This document shows, in pieces, positions 41,842 to 52,212 of a stretch of DNA of 64,000 nucleotides (within the stretch, counting starts at the first letter, position 1; every line of letters starts with the position of its first letter). The stretch comes from Agapetus fuscipes (Eukaryota; Arthropoda; Insecta; Trichoptera; Glossosomatidae), in assembly GCA_951799405.1 (NCBI GenBank), contig OX637343.1:16780524-16844523 (forward strand). Direction: 5' to 3'. The notes under the pieces were generated by a model. The model was not told the origin of the DNA. It searched no databases and saw nothing but the letters and a program-made list of their open reading frames with translations. The position numbers were made by a program, and so were the translations under genes.

Positions 41842-44256
41842 CTACCCCCCACCTAGACTGTTTCGTCCCGGAACAGTCTTGACTCTGTGTAGGTAGGGGC
41901 ATGCTGATCCACGTCGACACCCTGTGGTCAGGAAGAAGTGGCAGTCCACGGATTTCTCCTCACTGGCTCTCGGCTGCGCTTGCTCGCAGCACACCATGAT
42001 GCTGATGCCGACTCCCGAGAACACTGCTTCAATCATACTCCGGATTATCCGCCAGTCTCGATTAGCGCGGCCGCCACCCATCTTCGGTATTGCCAGACGC
42101 GCCTGCTGATCCTCCAACATGTAGTCACGCAGCTCAACAAGGCCGTCCCACAATGCCTTGTAGTCCTCTTCCAGGTTGCTGGAATCCGGGACAACCAGGC
42201 AGTATGCTTGTTGACGCCCCTTCGGTAGTCTCAGAGCTCTTCCTTGCGGGCTGCTCGAGGGTTGCGGTTCTCCGAATTTGTATCGGAAAACCCGTGCAAT
42301 TCCTCTAGACATATCTAGATCTTCCGGTACACTGCATGCCAGTGTGTGGTCCCCAGTGACCTCAAATAAGTCCTTGTGGACTTCTGTGGTCACCCCATGG
42401 CGAATCTTCTGTCCCTCTTGCACCTTGCTCCAGAACGTCTCAAACAGGGGCGCTTCTTTGGATGCGACGCATTTTTGTACTCTCTGGGCGGGCTGGTCAT
42501 TGTTTGACCACTTTGCTCTTTGAGTTGGCCGGTGATTATCCTTCATTCGAGCTCCCGCCTCCTTGGTGTTGCTGATCTTGGACTCCAGGTTGGCGATGGT
42601 GTCCTTCGTCCTGGGCCCCTGCCCAGCTTCCAGCTGCTGGAGCTTAGTCTTAAGCCCCTTGTTCTGTCTCTCCAGGCTCAGCACAGTCTCGTGCAACTCG
42701 TCCCTCTCGGCCTCCGCTGTTCGCCGGACCCTTTCACTGCTGGCCAAGTTCTTCGTCAGCTGCCTGTTCTCCGTCTCCATGACTTTGACCTTTCTCTCGG
42801 CATCCTGGAGCTGTTTCCTCAGCCGTTTGTTCATCTCCATGGTGGTCTCTACATCCTTGCGGTCGTCTTCCAATTTCTCCGGTCCTTGAGACTTTGGGCA
42901 CCTCGCGCTCAGGTGTCCTTGCTGGCCACACGTCCAGCAGTGCGCCTTCTGTCTCGTTGGCTCAAGTTGCTGCAGCACTTTTTCTATTATTTCCTCCGTC
43001 GTCAGTGGCTTGGTTTCTTGCACTTTCATCGCGCATACTCTGACGTGGCTTCTTATCGATTGTTTGACAGCCTCAAACTCCATCGCTTTGGTCAGTGCCT
43101 CGTTCAATGTCTTCGGAAGAGCCAGTTTCACTGCTTGCTGCGTCTCCCATTCTCGCAACCCGTTCAGAAACTTGTCCACTGCCAAGCTCTCACAGATGTC
43201 GTCGGAGGCTGTCGGGTAAGCGTCTCGTACCAGGCGGGCGATGTCCATTTCAAACTCCTGGAGGCTCTCGTTGGGCTTCTGCACCCTTGTGTTCAGCTGC
43301 GACTTGTACAGCTGCTCCAGGCACTTGTGGCCATAGCGCATATCCAAGCGCTGCTTCAGCTGCCCAAAGTCACCACGGTTGTCCAGGGGTATGGCCTGCA
43401 GAACCCTGAGAGCGTCTCCTCGGAGCGACAGGCTGAGAACCGAAGCCTTCTTCTGCTGGCTCCAGGCTCCCATCATGGCAGCCGTCTCAAAGAGGGTCAA
43501 GTATTCCTCCCACGACGTCTTCCCGTCGAAGGTTGGGAGGTTGTGCTTGGCTAGGGAAGGGTCATCATCTCCTCTTGTGATCCTGGTTGGAGTTGAGCAT
43601 CCCTGGTCGGTCTCGTCGTGAAGGCCTTTGGGGGATATTCTGGTGGACTCCATCTGGCCCTTGTCGGTCAGCTCGGCACGCAGATGTACCTCCAGATTTG
43701 ACATCCGAGTCTCCATTTCCCCCTTCAGGGCTGTCATCTTCTCCTCCATTTCTCCCTTCAGGGTTGTGAGATTCTCGCTCATCTTCTCTTTCATGTTGGC
43801 GAGGTCTTCCTTCATGGTGGAGAGGTCTTCCTGCAGAGCCTTGGCGTTTTCAGCCATCTCCACTTTCAGGTCCGACAGGTTCTCCTGCAGGGTCTTGGCG
43901 TTGTCAGCCATCTTCTCCTCCAGGGTCTTGGCATTGTCAGCCATCTTCTCCTCCAGCCCGGTCAGGTCCTCCTTCACGGTCTTGGCGTTGTCAGCCATCT
44001 TCTCCTCCATGGCAGTGAAGTTTCCCGTGAGCTCCTCCTTCATGGATTTTGTGATGCTGATGTTCAGCTCCTCAAGGGCGCGGTCTCCTCCAGATGCCAT
44101 GACAAAGTATGCCGGGTCTTCACCTGACCGTTCCAAGGCCTCTATGAGGCGTGCTTGTAAGGCTGCCTTTCCTCCTGAGGTCTCCAGGTCCCTCTCCAGA
44201 AGCTCATTTTTAAGCTCAGTGACTTTGAGTTCCTTGACGTTCACTTTAGTTGCCAT
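41842..44256 (-). CDS. gag: Gag polyprotein (SAP, CCHC, macrodomain-like, CCCH), copy 2
   Basis: 804 aa starting MATKVNVKELKVTELKN, intact to the TAG at 41842-41844. Same architecture as copy 1: SAP-like N-terminus; a longer coiled coil with extra ADNAKTLEEKM-type repeats; capsid-like part; CWTCGQQGHLSARC knuckle; second coiled coil; macrodomain-like block (VPEDLDMSRGIARVF, IPKMGGGRANRDW); CCCH finger (CHFFLTTGCRRGSACPYLH). The most divergent patch relative to copy 1 is the SKEAPLFETFWSKVQEGQK stretch just before the macrodomain. Both copies keeping the whole frame open argues that the C-terminal domains are selected or very recent. Confidence 0.93.
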   Translation of the reverse strand: MATKVNVKELKVTELKNELLERDLETSGGKAALQARLIEALERSGEDPAYFVMASGGDRALEELNISITKSMKEELTGNFTAMEEKMADNAKTVKEDLTGLEEKMADNAKTLEEKMADNAKTLQENLSDLKVEMAENAKALQEDLSTMKEDLANMKEKMSENLTTLKGEMEEKMTALKGEMETRMSNLEVHLRAELTDKGQMESTRISPKGLHDETDQGCSTPTRITRGDDDPSLAKHNLPTFDGKTSWEEYLTLFETAAMMGAWSQQKKASVLSLSLRGDALRVLQAIPLDNRGDFGQLKQRLDMRYGHKCLEQLYKSQLNTRVQKPNESLQEFEMDIARLVRDAYPTASDDICESLAVDKFLNGLREWETQQAVKLALPKTLNEALTKAMEFEAVKQSIRSHVRVCAMKVQETKPLTTEEIIEKVLQQLEPTRQKAHCWTCGQQGHLSARCPKSQGPEKLEDDRKDVETTMEMNKRLRKQLQDAERKVKVMETENRQLTKNLASSERVRRTAEAERDELHETVLSLERQNKGLKTKLQQLEAGQGPRTKDTIANLESKISNTKEAGARMKDNHRPTQRAKWSNNDQPAQRVQKCVASKEAPLFETFWSKVQEGQKIRHGVTTEVHKDLFEVTGDHTLACSVPEDLDMSRGIARVFRYKFGEPQPSSSPQGRALRLPKGRQQAYCLVVPDSSNLEEDYKALWDGLVELRDYMLEDQQARLAIPKMGGGRANRDWRIIRSMIEAVFSGVGISIMVCCEQAQPRASEEKSVDCHFFLTTGCRRGSACPYLHRVKTVPGRNSLGGG

Positions 44257-44936
44257 TTTTTTTTTTTTTTTTAAATTTACCTCAAAACAAAAAAAATATT
44301 TTCAAATTTATTTAATACGAGTTTTATATATAAAGCTGTTTTGAATACGTACTTTAGCAAAATAATAATTTATCTGATTACACTGTGAGTAGGTACTGTC
44401 TTTTAATATTTATTTTTAATTCACCAATATTTTTTTTACATAATAATGTCTGATAGTACATAATTATTTATTTCGTCTCAAGTCTTTCAAACACACAGGT
44501 AGGTACTTAATGTATATTCACACACTTGTAAACAAAGGATAGTTATTCAAAAACTTTTTCTCGATTAATCTGGAACGTTCTTTTGTAATATTTTTCAAGA
44601 TTTTTATTTATTTATTTTATTTTTTTAATCACACACAATAATAAAAAAAAACTATGGTCCAATTTGATGACTTTCTCAATGCGGTAAAATAGTCATTATG
44701 TTATGTCCAGAATTATGTCCAGAATTATGTTCCATATGATGTTCCAGAATTTATAAGCAACTTGCTTTTGCGTCTTTTCTTTTAACAAAAATTTATTTAA
44801 ACACTTGTTTTCACAAAAGTCAGTTCACACAAAGTTCAATTTGAATAAAGTTCATTTTAACACTATTTAATTTATTTTATTTATTTTTAGACAGAAGATC
44901 TTAATTTTTCTTGACAATTCCGCACCTGACGCCAAT

Positions 44937-45409
44937 TGTTACGAAATTAGGGTTCAATTGTCTTCAAATTAAAAATACACAGGTCTTCTTCAATAGTTAT
45001 TTATTTTACACAGTTACAAAATTTATTTTTCACACTACTTTCTCGATTATTCCACTTGGTTTTGGTTCACTGATCAGATGACTTCGATGTGTTTGTAAGT
45101 CGCTATGATACTGGCCCGCTCTGCAGGCCATTCGCACCTTTATACTCTTCAGAGCAGTATGATCCAGAACTAAAGTCGCCAGACGGTTCCAGAGTAATTA
45201 TTACTTCTCGATGTTTCACGTACTACCTAGACACAACCAAAATCCTACCTACCAATGCAATACAGTATTCCTATAATTATAACAAATACCTACTTAGCCT
45301 AGAGAATTCTACACTTATACATAATTATCGATCTTACCTACCAATACTTTTGAGGATTCTTATAACTATAACTACCCATACTTATTTCAATATTTATATT
45401 TACATAACA
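44937..45409 (-). repeat. 5' LTR of gag-only element, copy 2
   Basis: 473 bp, same length as 41369-41841; I saw no difference between the two by eye. The primer-binding site (inverted 'gcacctgacgcca') abuts it. Confidence 0.9.
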
Positions 45410-45810
45410 ATACGTTGAAATGTGCAAACTTGCATCGAAAAAATCATGGTTTCATATTCAGTCAATAAATGTAATTTTCTCAGAGCTTTCCTATTTTTTT
45501 TTCACAGTAAATCTACTTTACAAAATGTAAGAAGCTTTCAATGTGTAATACCTTTGTATGAATTGTTAATTCGACCGGTCCGTAGCTCAGTGGTAACACT
45601 GCTGACTCTGAATGGGAAGGGTGTGGGTTCGAATCCCGGCGGGGAACAAAAAATATACCATTTATTTTTTCAAATTTGCTCTTCGCTGGGTTGAAAAAAT
45701 TATGAAACCTTTACCAATGACCGGTCACCAAAAGTCCATCCAGCCTTACAGCAAATGTGTCTTGCTTGAGAATTGGCGCTTTGTAGCGACTACGATCAAG
45801 CTCGTAAAAA
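45410..45810 (+). repeat. Local duplication, right copy, second part, with tRNA-type SINE
   Basis: Resumes the sequence of 36478-36818 and continues with the full SINE body and tail ('gcgctttgtagcgactacga') that is missing from the left copy. Confidence 0.85.
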
Positions 45811-46190
45811 CGTCGATAGCTCAATTGGTAGAATGTTTGCATTCCATGCCGAGAGCAAGGGTTCGACCTCAAGGGGTTTACTCATCCTTCACAATAAATG
45901 AGAACCAGCCCCCTCGGGAGCTGGGAAAACCTCCGCTTCAACTGAAGTGGTTGAAGTAAGGCCGGCTTCCTTGCAAGAAGTTACACTATATGAGTAGCTT
46001 AGTTGCGTTGCGTTCATGATTCAAAAACAACACCCCAAAACCATGTAAAAACGCTTCTACGCCACTAAGCAATGCATATTGTGTTATTTCTTTCCGCAAT
46101 TTTTCCGAAGGGGCGAGTGGAGCCTATTTCTTTTTGCGAGTAATATAAGCGGGGGTTTCCCAGCTTCCGAATAGGCTGGTTCTCGATGCT
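45811..46190. repeat. GGTCGATAG SINE, plus copy, then inverted fragment
   Basis: 45811-46012 has 'gtcgatagctcaattggtag' and end 'cttagttgcgttgcgtt'. 46095-46190 is an inverted piece ('ccgaaggggcgag', 'gtttcccagcttccg'). Confidence 0.65.
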
Positions 46191-46199
46191 TGTGTATTT

Positions 46200-46305
46200 T
46201 AAACCTTGCCTTACATTTGAAACTAATATTCAAATGCGCGCCCACAAACGACACGTATAAGTTCGGGCTTACACATGCCGCATGTGGACTAACAAATAAA
46301 AACCC
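46200..46305 (-). repeat. LINE-tail repeat fragment at gap edge
   Basis: 'acatgccgcatgtggactaa' and 'aaataaaaaccc', inverted, cut by the gap. Confidence 0.6.
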
Positions 46306-46505
46306 NNNNNNNNNNNNNNNNNNNNNNNNNNNNNNNNNNNNNNNNNNNNNNNNNNNNNNNNNNNNNNNNNNNNNNNNNNNNNNNNNNNNNNNNNNNNNNN
46401 NNNNNNNNNNNNNNNNNNNNNNNNNNNNNNNNNNNNNNNNNNNNNNNNNNNNNNNNNNNNNNNNNNNNNNNNNNNNNNNNNNNNNNNNNNNNNNNNNNNN
46501 NNNNN
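46306..46505. other. Assembly gap (200 N)
   Basis: Exactly 200 N, a placeholder gap of unknown real size, with a LINE-tail repeat on one side and a Penelope-like ORF on the other. Confidence 0.98.
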
Positions 46506-47303
46506 GATTTAACTATTACCATTATAGATAACAAATTAGATTTTAGAATATACAGGAAACCTACCCATACTGACACTACGATTCACGCTCTTTCCCAACA
46601 CCCAATAAACCACAAACTTGCAGCTTTCCGTTCCATGATCCATCGAGCCATTTCCATTCCTATGACAGATTTTAATTTTAATAACGAAATTCTTATCATT
46701 AAGCAAATCGCAACAAATAATGGCTACGAAGTAGGGTTGATAGACAGACTCTTGGCTAGCAAACAGAGGAAACATGCTATCACTACTCATGTCTTCTCGC
46801 AAGCACCGTCTGATGAAATCAAGTGGAGAAGGTTTCTTCATTTGGATGGAATTTCCACACTCATCAAAAGCATCTTGCCAGCCAACATTAAACCAGCTTA
46901 CTACACCCATAACAAAATTGGACAGCTACTCTCAAATGGTAAAGACAAAACTGACATTTGGCAGAAGAGTGGTGTCTACAAAATTAACTGCAAAGACTGT
47001 GATGCATCTTATATTGGGAAGACAGGTAGGACATTCCTGAAAAGAATTGGAGAACACAAACTGTCGTTCAAAAACAGAACCATCTTCTCAGAAATGGCAA
47101 ACCATTGTTTAGAACATGACCACACTTTTGTCAGTGAAGACACCGCTTTTCTGCATTTGTCAAGTAATGGCTATACCCTAAATAGATTAGAAGCTATCGA
47201 AATTCTAAAAGCAAAAAAATTGGGTGTTAACATTATAAATAACCAAATCCCTCCATTTACTCCATTGATCAACACTTTACCTGTCTTCAATTTGAGTAAA
47301 TAA
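46506..47303 (+). CDS. Penelope-like element: RT end and GIY-YIG endonuclease
   Basis: Open from the gap edge: DLTITIIDNKLDFRIYRKPT then HTDTTIHALSQHPINHKLAA (end of the Penelope reverse transcriptase), EILIIKQIATNNGY, then the GIY-YIG endonuclease: KSGVYKINCKDCDASYIGKT, GRTFLKRIGEH and MANHCLEHDHTF. The stop is TAA at 47301. The N-terminal RT is lost in the gap or by truncation. Penelope elements pair RT with a C-terminal GIY-YIG nuclease. The GIY (as GVY) and YIG motifs plus the downstream Arg and His are present. Confidence 0.85.
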   Translation, partial: DLTITIIDNKLDFRIYRKPTHTDTTIHALSQHPINHKLAAFRSMIHRAISIPMTDFNFNNEILIIKQIATNNGYEVGLIDRLLASKQRKHAITTHVFSQAPSDEIKWRRFLHLDGISTLIKSILPANIKPAYYTHNKIGQLLSNGKDKTDIWQKSGVYKINCKDCDASYIGKTGRTFLKRIGEHKLSFKNRTIFSEMANHCLEHDHTFVSEDTAFLHLSSNGYTLNRLEAIEILKAKKLGVNIINNQIPPFTPLINTLPVFNLSK

Positions 47304-47880
47304 ACTAATGGATTATTCTGATTATTTGTATTTAATTTGTTTCTGACAGATACACTTGGATTGATTTATTGATTTTTTGTTGTTTTTTTCTCTCTTTGTA
47401 TTTGATTTGGTACACTCACTTTAGCTCTATTTGGAAATTTACATAAAACATACATTCCTTCTTGTTTGTTTAATCCTCTTAATGGTTCATTTCTCAGAAC
47501 ATTATCTTACACTTGTCATTTTTCTAGTATTGGTAAATAAAGTTACTTTATAATTGTTCATAATTTTGTATTGTTCCTTGTTATGGGTTAAATTTACTTA
47601 AATTTATTCTTAGTAAATTTCCTACTCTTCACTTAACTATTTGTTTTTGTCCATATTGTTCTTAGTATACAACTTGATAAATTCACAAAGCTATTCTTTA
47701 TAATTTTTCATATTTCTCCTAATTCTACTGTGTGTATAATATTCATTTTGCTTTATATAGTCTCCCATTATTTTAAGATTTCAGTTTCTCTGAGGATGGC
47801 CAAGAGGCCGAAACGGTCACAACTCGTTATTTTTGTTTGTAACTAAATAAAAATAAATAAAGTAGAACTAAACAAAGTTT
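47304..47880 (+). other. Penelope-like 3' region
   Basis: Non-coding, T-rich; contains a hammerhead-like motif (47783-47824), followed by 'aactaaataaaaataaataa'. Confidence 0.55.
47783..47824 (+). ncRNA. Hammerhead ribozyme-like motif in Penelope 3' region
   Basis: CTGAGGA (47790-47796), extra T, stem II GGCC/GGCC with loop AAGA, GAA (47810-47812), ACGGT, C (47818), then ACAACT partly complementary to AGTTTCT upstream. Stem III is an imperfect palindrome and stem I has mismatches, so activity is uncertain. Confidence 0.5.
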
Positions 47881-48560
47881 GTTATCATTTTTTAATAATT
47901 AAAATGGAGTTCTACAATGTTTCCGCTAAAACTTTTCAAAAAAAAGATTATTTTTTTTTATATTTTTTAGAAACAAATCCTAATAAAACACTGCTTCTTT
48001 TCACAAGAGATCAAATTATTTTAATTTATATTAAAAAACGTTTTCGATCTTATCGATCACCTTCAGAATTTTATTTAGAATTGTTTTCTAAGAAATATAA
48101 AAAATAAATCGATATGAATTTTTAGTGTTAATACACAAACCACAAAAAATAAAAATGATTATTGTTACACTTAACAAAAATTGTTTAGGTATCATTTACA
48201 AGTTTTTTTATGCAAATATACTTTAGGAACTTGCAAATAAAAAAACCTTGTTGAAACAAGGTAGTTTACCTATTTTACATATTTTCCGAAGGTTAAGGCT
48301 GTACCTACAAGGTTTGTATACAACCTACGCCCATAATATTTACACGAGGCCATAAAAAATTATCATCCTGCCGTTTTTTTGGCTACATTTTGAATACCTA
48401 CTCACTCCCGACTCAATAAAAAAACTTTTGTATACTTTCTGTAGGCCACCTTAATAATATATAAGATAACCAATATAGAAATCTGACCTCTGCACATGAG
48501 TTTAGTATTAAAACGAGTAGTTTTTGGATTAATTTTTATAACTGAGATTACAAGTCTCAA
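47881..48560. other. No recognisable feature
   Basis: The 67-aa frame at 47904-48107 is Phe/Lys-rich, unlike any family I know, and lies in AT-rich sequence. Nothing else supported. Confidence 0.35.
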
Positions 48561-48564
48561 GGCA

Positions 48565-48820
48565 CTTTATTGACTTATATAGGTTGGTATGCGGCTGACC
48601 ATCCATGCTGTAGAAAATGGTTCACTTTGTCAATGTCTACCCCTGTTTCAGGGCAGGTCGGCAGGAGTTGCAGGCTGTATGTTCATTTGAGATTCGAATA
48701 TATGTATTGTAGGTCCACATGCGGCTTGTTTAAGCGCGAACTTACACGTGTCTGTTGGTGAAAATGCATATAATGTGAATCTTTAATCTTACATATATTT
48801 GCAACTTAGATAAGATTAGA
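48565..48820 (+). repeat. LINE-tail short repeat, plus copy
   Basis: From 'ttgacttatataggttggta' to 'gcaacttagataagattaga'. Confidence 0.8.
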
Positions 48821-48859
48821 ATAGAACGCGCTTTTTGTATAGGGAATATTTTTTTGTTG

Positions 48860-49075
48860 TTTGATGGATGGTTCACTTTGCCAATGTCACCCCTGTTTCA
48901 GGGAAGGTTGGCAAAAGTTGCAAGGTGTATGTTCATTTCTATAAGTCGCAAAGATACATTAACATTCAAAACTCATAGCAAATGAATACCCACAAACAGA
49001 CATGTGTAAGGTCGTGCTTTCAAATTCTGAATGTGTACTTACAAATTAAATCCAAATCTCAAATTAACATATGTA
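48860..49075. repeat. LINE-tail repeat fragments in opposite orientations
   Basis: 48868-48940 is plus ('ggttcactttgccaatgtca'); 48945-49075 is minus ('aaatgaatacccacaaacag', 'aaattaacata'). Confidence 0.65.
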
Positions 49076-49175
49076 ACTGTAACTGTAACTCTGTCGCCAT
49101 TCCACTAGATGTGGCCAGAGCCTCTGCAGAGCTGCTTCCATTTTTTCTTATCCTTACATACCTTTTCCAATAAAC
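49076..49175 (-). repeat. LINE 3'-end fragment
   Basis: Inverted 'cgccattccactagatgtgg' and 'ccagagcctctgcagagctg', the same end as 20875-20945. Confidence 0.6.
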
Positions 49176-49284
49176 CTTGCAATTTTTGCCGACCTTCCCT
49201 AGCACAGACCGGTTATGTTTACAGACAGGGAAATTTTTCAAATTTAGCGCTCCGTTCCGAATATATTTCGATTTTCTATGCATC

Positions 49285-49550
49285 AGGATTTGCCTTATAG
49301 GTTGGTATGCGGCTCACCACCCATACTGTAAAAAAATGGTTCACTTTGCCAATGTCACCCCTGTTTCAGGGAAGGACGGCAAGAGTTGCAGGGCTTGTGT
49401 TCATTTGAGATTGGGTTTTATATTGTAGGTCCACATGCGGCATGTGTTAGCGCGAAATTATACATGTCTGCTTGTGTGAATGCATTTAATATAAATCATA
49501 AATGATAGTTTATATCTTTGCAGCTTAGATGAGATTAGATAAGATTAGGA
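49285..49550 (+). repeat. LINE-tail short repeat, plus copy
   Basis: From 'gccttataggttggtatgcg' to 'cagcttagatgagattagat'. Confidence 0.8.
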
Positions 49551-50300
49551 CCAGCAATAAGTAGGTATTTCCTCATCTAAAGTAATGAAGCAAAAAAACC
49601 GACAATTTCAGTTCAATACTATATAGACTTTTGCTTAAAAACCGGATGATTTTCTAATTTAGCCATTAATAATACTGAGCTAGCTTTATTTTCTTTTGTC
49701 TTTACAATTTCAATAACTTTCTAAAAGATAACAATCTGAATATCTATTTTATTAAAATCAAAACAAAAAATATACCCTTATACAAAAAAAAGAGTTCAAA
49801 GAATATTAAATTTTACAATTAAAAAAAAATCGTATTCTCAAGAAACTACTATTTTTTATTTTATTCTTGATGTACCTAAATTTATCAATACACTCACAAT
49901 ACACAAACTAGCCACTTTCCCCAATATTCTTTCACCAAACTATTATCCAAACTTTCTGTAGCCTTCACCGCCAAGCTTGATATTTTTTACCTATCTTTAG
50001 GTAAATTTTTATGCCACACTCGTTTCCCTGAATAGGCCAGGTATTACCCCATTTTACGGGCAAATATATTTTTATGCCGCCATTAAACGGAACATGATAT
50101 TTTTTATGCCATTCCACACATAATGATGGTGAACTATGAAGAATGTAGTATACATCGAGTATATTGATTTCCACTCTATTCGAGAATAGAATATGCGAGT
50201 ATACTAGTAGAATAGAAATACTTCAATGTTTTTTTTACATTTCGACTGCTCCAAGGAAGAAGAAAGTAACTCAGAAATTTAGGTTTTTGACTTATTTCCA
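49551..50300. other. No recognisable feature
   Basis: AT-rich. A duplicated phrase 'tttttatgccac' / 'tttttatgccgc' / 'tttttatgccat' (50008-50113) hints at an old local repeat. Confidence 0.4.
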
Positions 50301-50308
50301 TTTCTAAC

Positions 50309-50800
50309 GCAACTAAGCTACACATATAGAGTAACTTCTTGCCTGCGTTTCCCCGAAGGGGTCTCATGTGGCGCTTCGGGACCTATTAATTTTTACAGGT
50401 AAGGGGGCCGGCCTCACACCAACCACTTTCAGTTGAAGTGGGGGTTTCCCGGTTCCCGGGGAGGCTGGTTCTCATTTCTTGTGAAGGCTGAGTAAGCCTT
50501 GTGATCGAATCCTTGTTCTCGGCATGCAATGCAAGCATTCTACCAATTGAGCTATCGACCTTTTTACGAGTTTGATCGTCGTCGCTACAAAGCGCGAATT
50601 CTCAAGCAAGACCCAGTTGCTGTTAGGCCGGATGGACCTTTGGTGACCGGTCATTGGTAAAGGTTTTATGAATTTTTCAACCCAGCGAAGAGCAAATTTG
50701 AAAACATAAATGGTATATTTTTTGTGCTCCGCCAGGAATCGAACCCACAACCTTCCCATACAGAGTCCGCAGTGTTACCACTGAGCTACGGACCGGTTTC
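50309..50800 (-). repeat. Two tRNA-derived SINEs in tandem, minus
   Basis: 50309-50562 is a GGTCGATAG SINE (inverted head 'accaattgagctatcgacc'). 50563-50797 is a GGTCCGTAG SINE (inverted head 'ccactgagctacggaccgg', B box 'aatcgaaccca'). They lie back to back in the same order as 45572-46012 inverted, so they may move or have been copied as a pair. Confidence 0.8.
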
Positions 50801-51024
50801 TACCATTTCTGAAGGTAACAAATCATTAACTTCATTCCAAGATGACAGCCGTATCTCTTTTAAATTCGTAAATAAATTAATGTTAAAAATAGTGTATGCA
50901 TTGTACTTCATGGAATAAAATAACATTCAATTGGATTTTCTGCACAACTATCTTTATTGACTAGTGATGTCTTCCTTGGAGCAGTCGATTTATTAAATGG
51001 TTTAACTTTTTTTTTTAATGGATT

Positions 51025-51545
51025 CCTTGACTCATAGGTTGGTATGATGCTGACCACCAATACTGTAAAAAATGGTTCACTTTGCCAATGTCACCCTTGT
51101 GTCAGGGAAGGTTGGCAAAAGTTTTAGTGTGTATGCTCATTTGAGGTTTGGATTTTATTTTTAAGCACACATTTCGCTGCCTTAGTTCTTGTTTACCGTA
51201 TACGCCATTGAGAAAATTTTACATGAGCAATGTTTGCATGTGTACTGGACCAATGTGTCTTATAAAAACAGGAAATTCATTTTAAAAATATTTAAAAGAA
51301 CTCTCACATTATCGAGTTTTACGGTTTTTCTTAGCTCAGATTTTGTAGAATTTGATTCATAAGACAACTGCAAGAAAAAGTCATATTTGACAAGATTGGC
51401 GTAGGTATACGGTAAACAAGAACTGGGGAAGCGATTTGGCATTTGTAAGCGCGAACTACACGTGTTTGTTTGTGGGCATGATGCATTTGATATGAGAATC
51501 AAATGTTAATATATCTTTGCAACTTAAATTATAGATTATAGATAT
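51025..51545 (+). repeat. LINE-tail short repeat split by a MITE
   Basis: The repeat runs 51025-51174, is interrupted by the MITE at 51175-51433, and resumes 51434-51545 ('cgcgaactacacgtgtttgt' to 'attatagatta'). Confidence 0.82.
51175..51433 (+). mobile_element. MITE, 259 bp, ~32-bp TIRs, 4-bp TSD
   Basis: Starts CGCTGCCTTAGTTCTTGTTT (then ACCGTATACGCC) and ends with the inverted counterpart (GGCGTAGGTATACGGTAAAC, then AAGAACTGGGGAAGCG). The target duplication is ATTT. The internal sequence is non-coding. A second copy lies at 57799-58052. Confidence 0.88.
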
Positions 51546-52205
51546 TACAGATGTCAAAAAAAGGCCTGCCTTACATTTTTTTCCAAAATAAAAAACAAAT
51601 ATCATTTCATCTTAATGTTTATGCCAATCTGGATTTAAACCTTAAACCTTTTTCACGCCAATCCATCTTTTTACCACAACAGACCACACTCAATGTGTAA
51701 AACTTCACTTTTATTCTCACATACTATTTCTATACAAAACGTGGCCATAGACATTGTTATTAGTGAAGAAAAAAAGCTAAAAAAAACATGACACAAACTC
51801 CCACTATCGCGTAAGTAAAAAAAACTGTTAAAAACTAAATCACTCACTAGGAGTGATGTCGTACCTTTCGTAGAATTTTCTATTAACGCGATCGGGGAAA
51901 GTCTATGTGAATGTTTCGTATTCAGGGTACATACTTTCTGAACAAATTCCCTTATCCGGCCTGCTTATCGCTGTTTATTTTTTCACCTAACCAAACATTC
52001 GCCCCTATTTCGTACCCCTGTCATTTTTTGACAGTTGATCATAATGTGTTTTGGTTACCGAGGACAATGCCCGATGTGAGCATTTCATATTATGCTGTGA
52101 CAAGGTATACAATGTTGTATAATGGTATCAAGTTTTCAACGTCAGACCTCAATATTCGTACTTGTCACATGTTGTTTTGTTAATACAAAAGGATGTAATT
52201 TAAAA
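51546..52205. other. No recognisable feature
   Basis: Unassigned; the small frame at 51911-52183 has no family resemblance. Confidence 0.4.
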
Positions 52206-52212
52206 TAAAATA

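Larger units (their letters stand above)
41369..45409 (-). mobile_element. Gag-only LTR retrotransposon, copy 2 (4.04 kb)
   Basis: Complete minus-strand copy with two 473-bp LTRs (41369-41841 and 44937-45409), TGTTACG...TAACA ends on the plus strand and a 4-bp target duplication ATAC (41365-41368 and 45410-45413). The unoccupied site is preserved at about 36478-36481. LTRs are shorter than in copy 1 because the terminal 44-bp duplication is largely absent. The leader (44257-44936) lacks the two LINE-tail insertions. gag is the only ORF. Confidence 0.94.

Noticed and set aside
42520..43554. 344-aa plus-strand open frame opposite gag copy 2
   Set aside because: Antisense of the Gag coding sequence; Leu/Ser-rich composition typical of a shadow frame.
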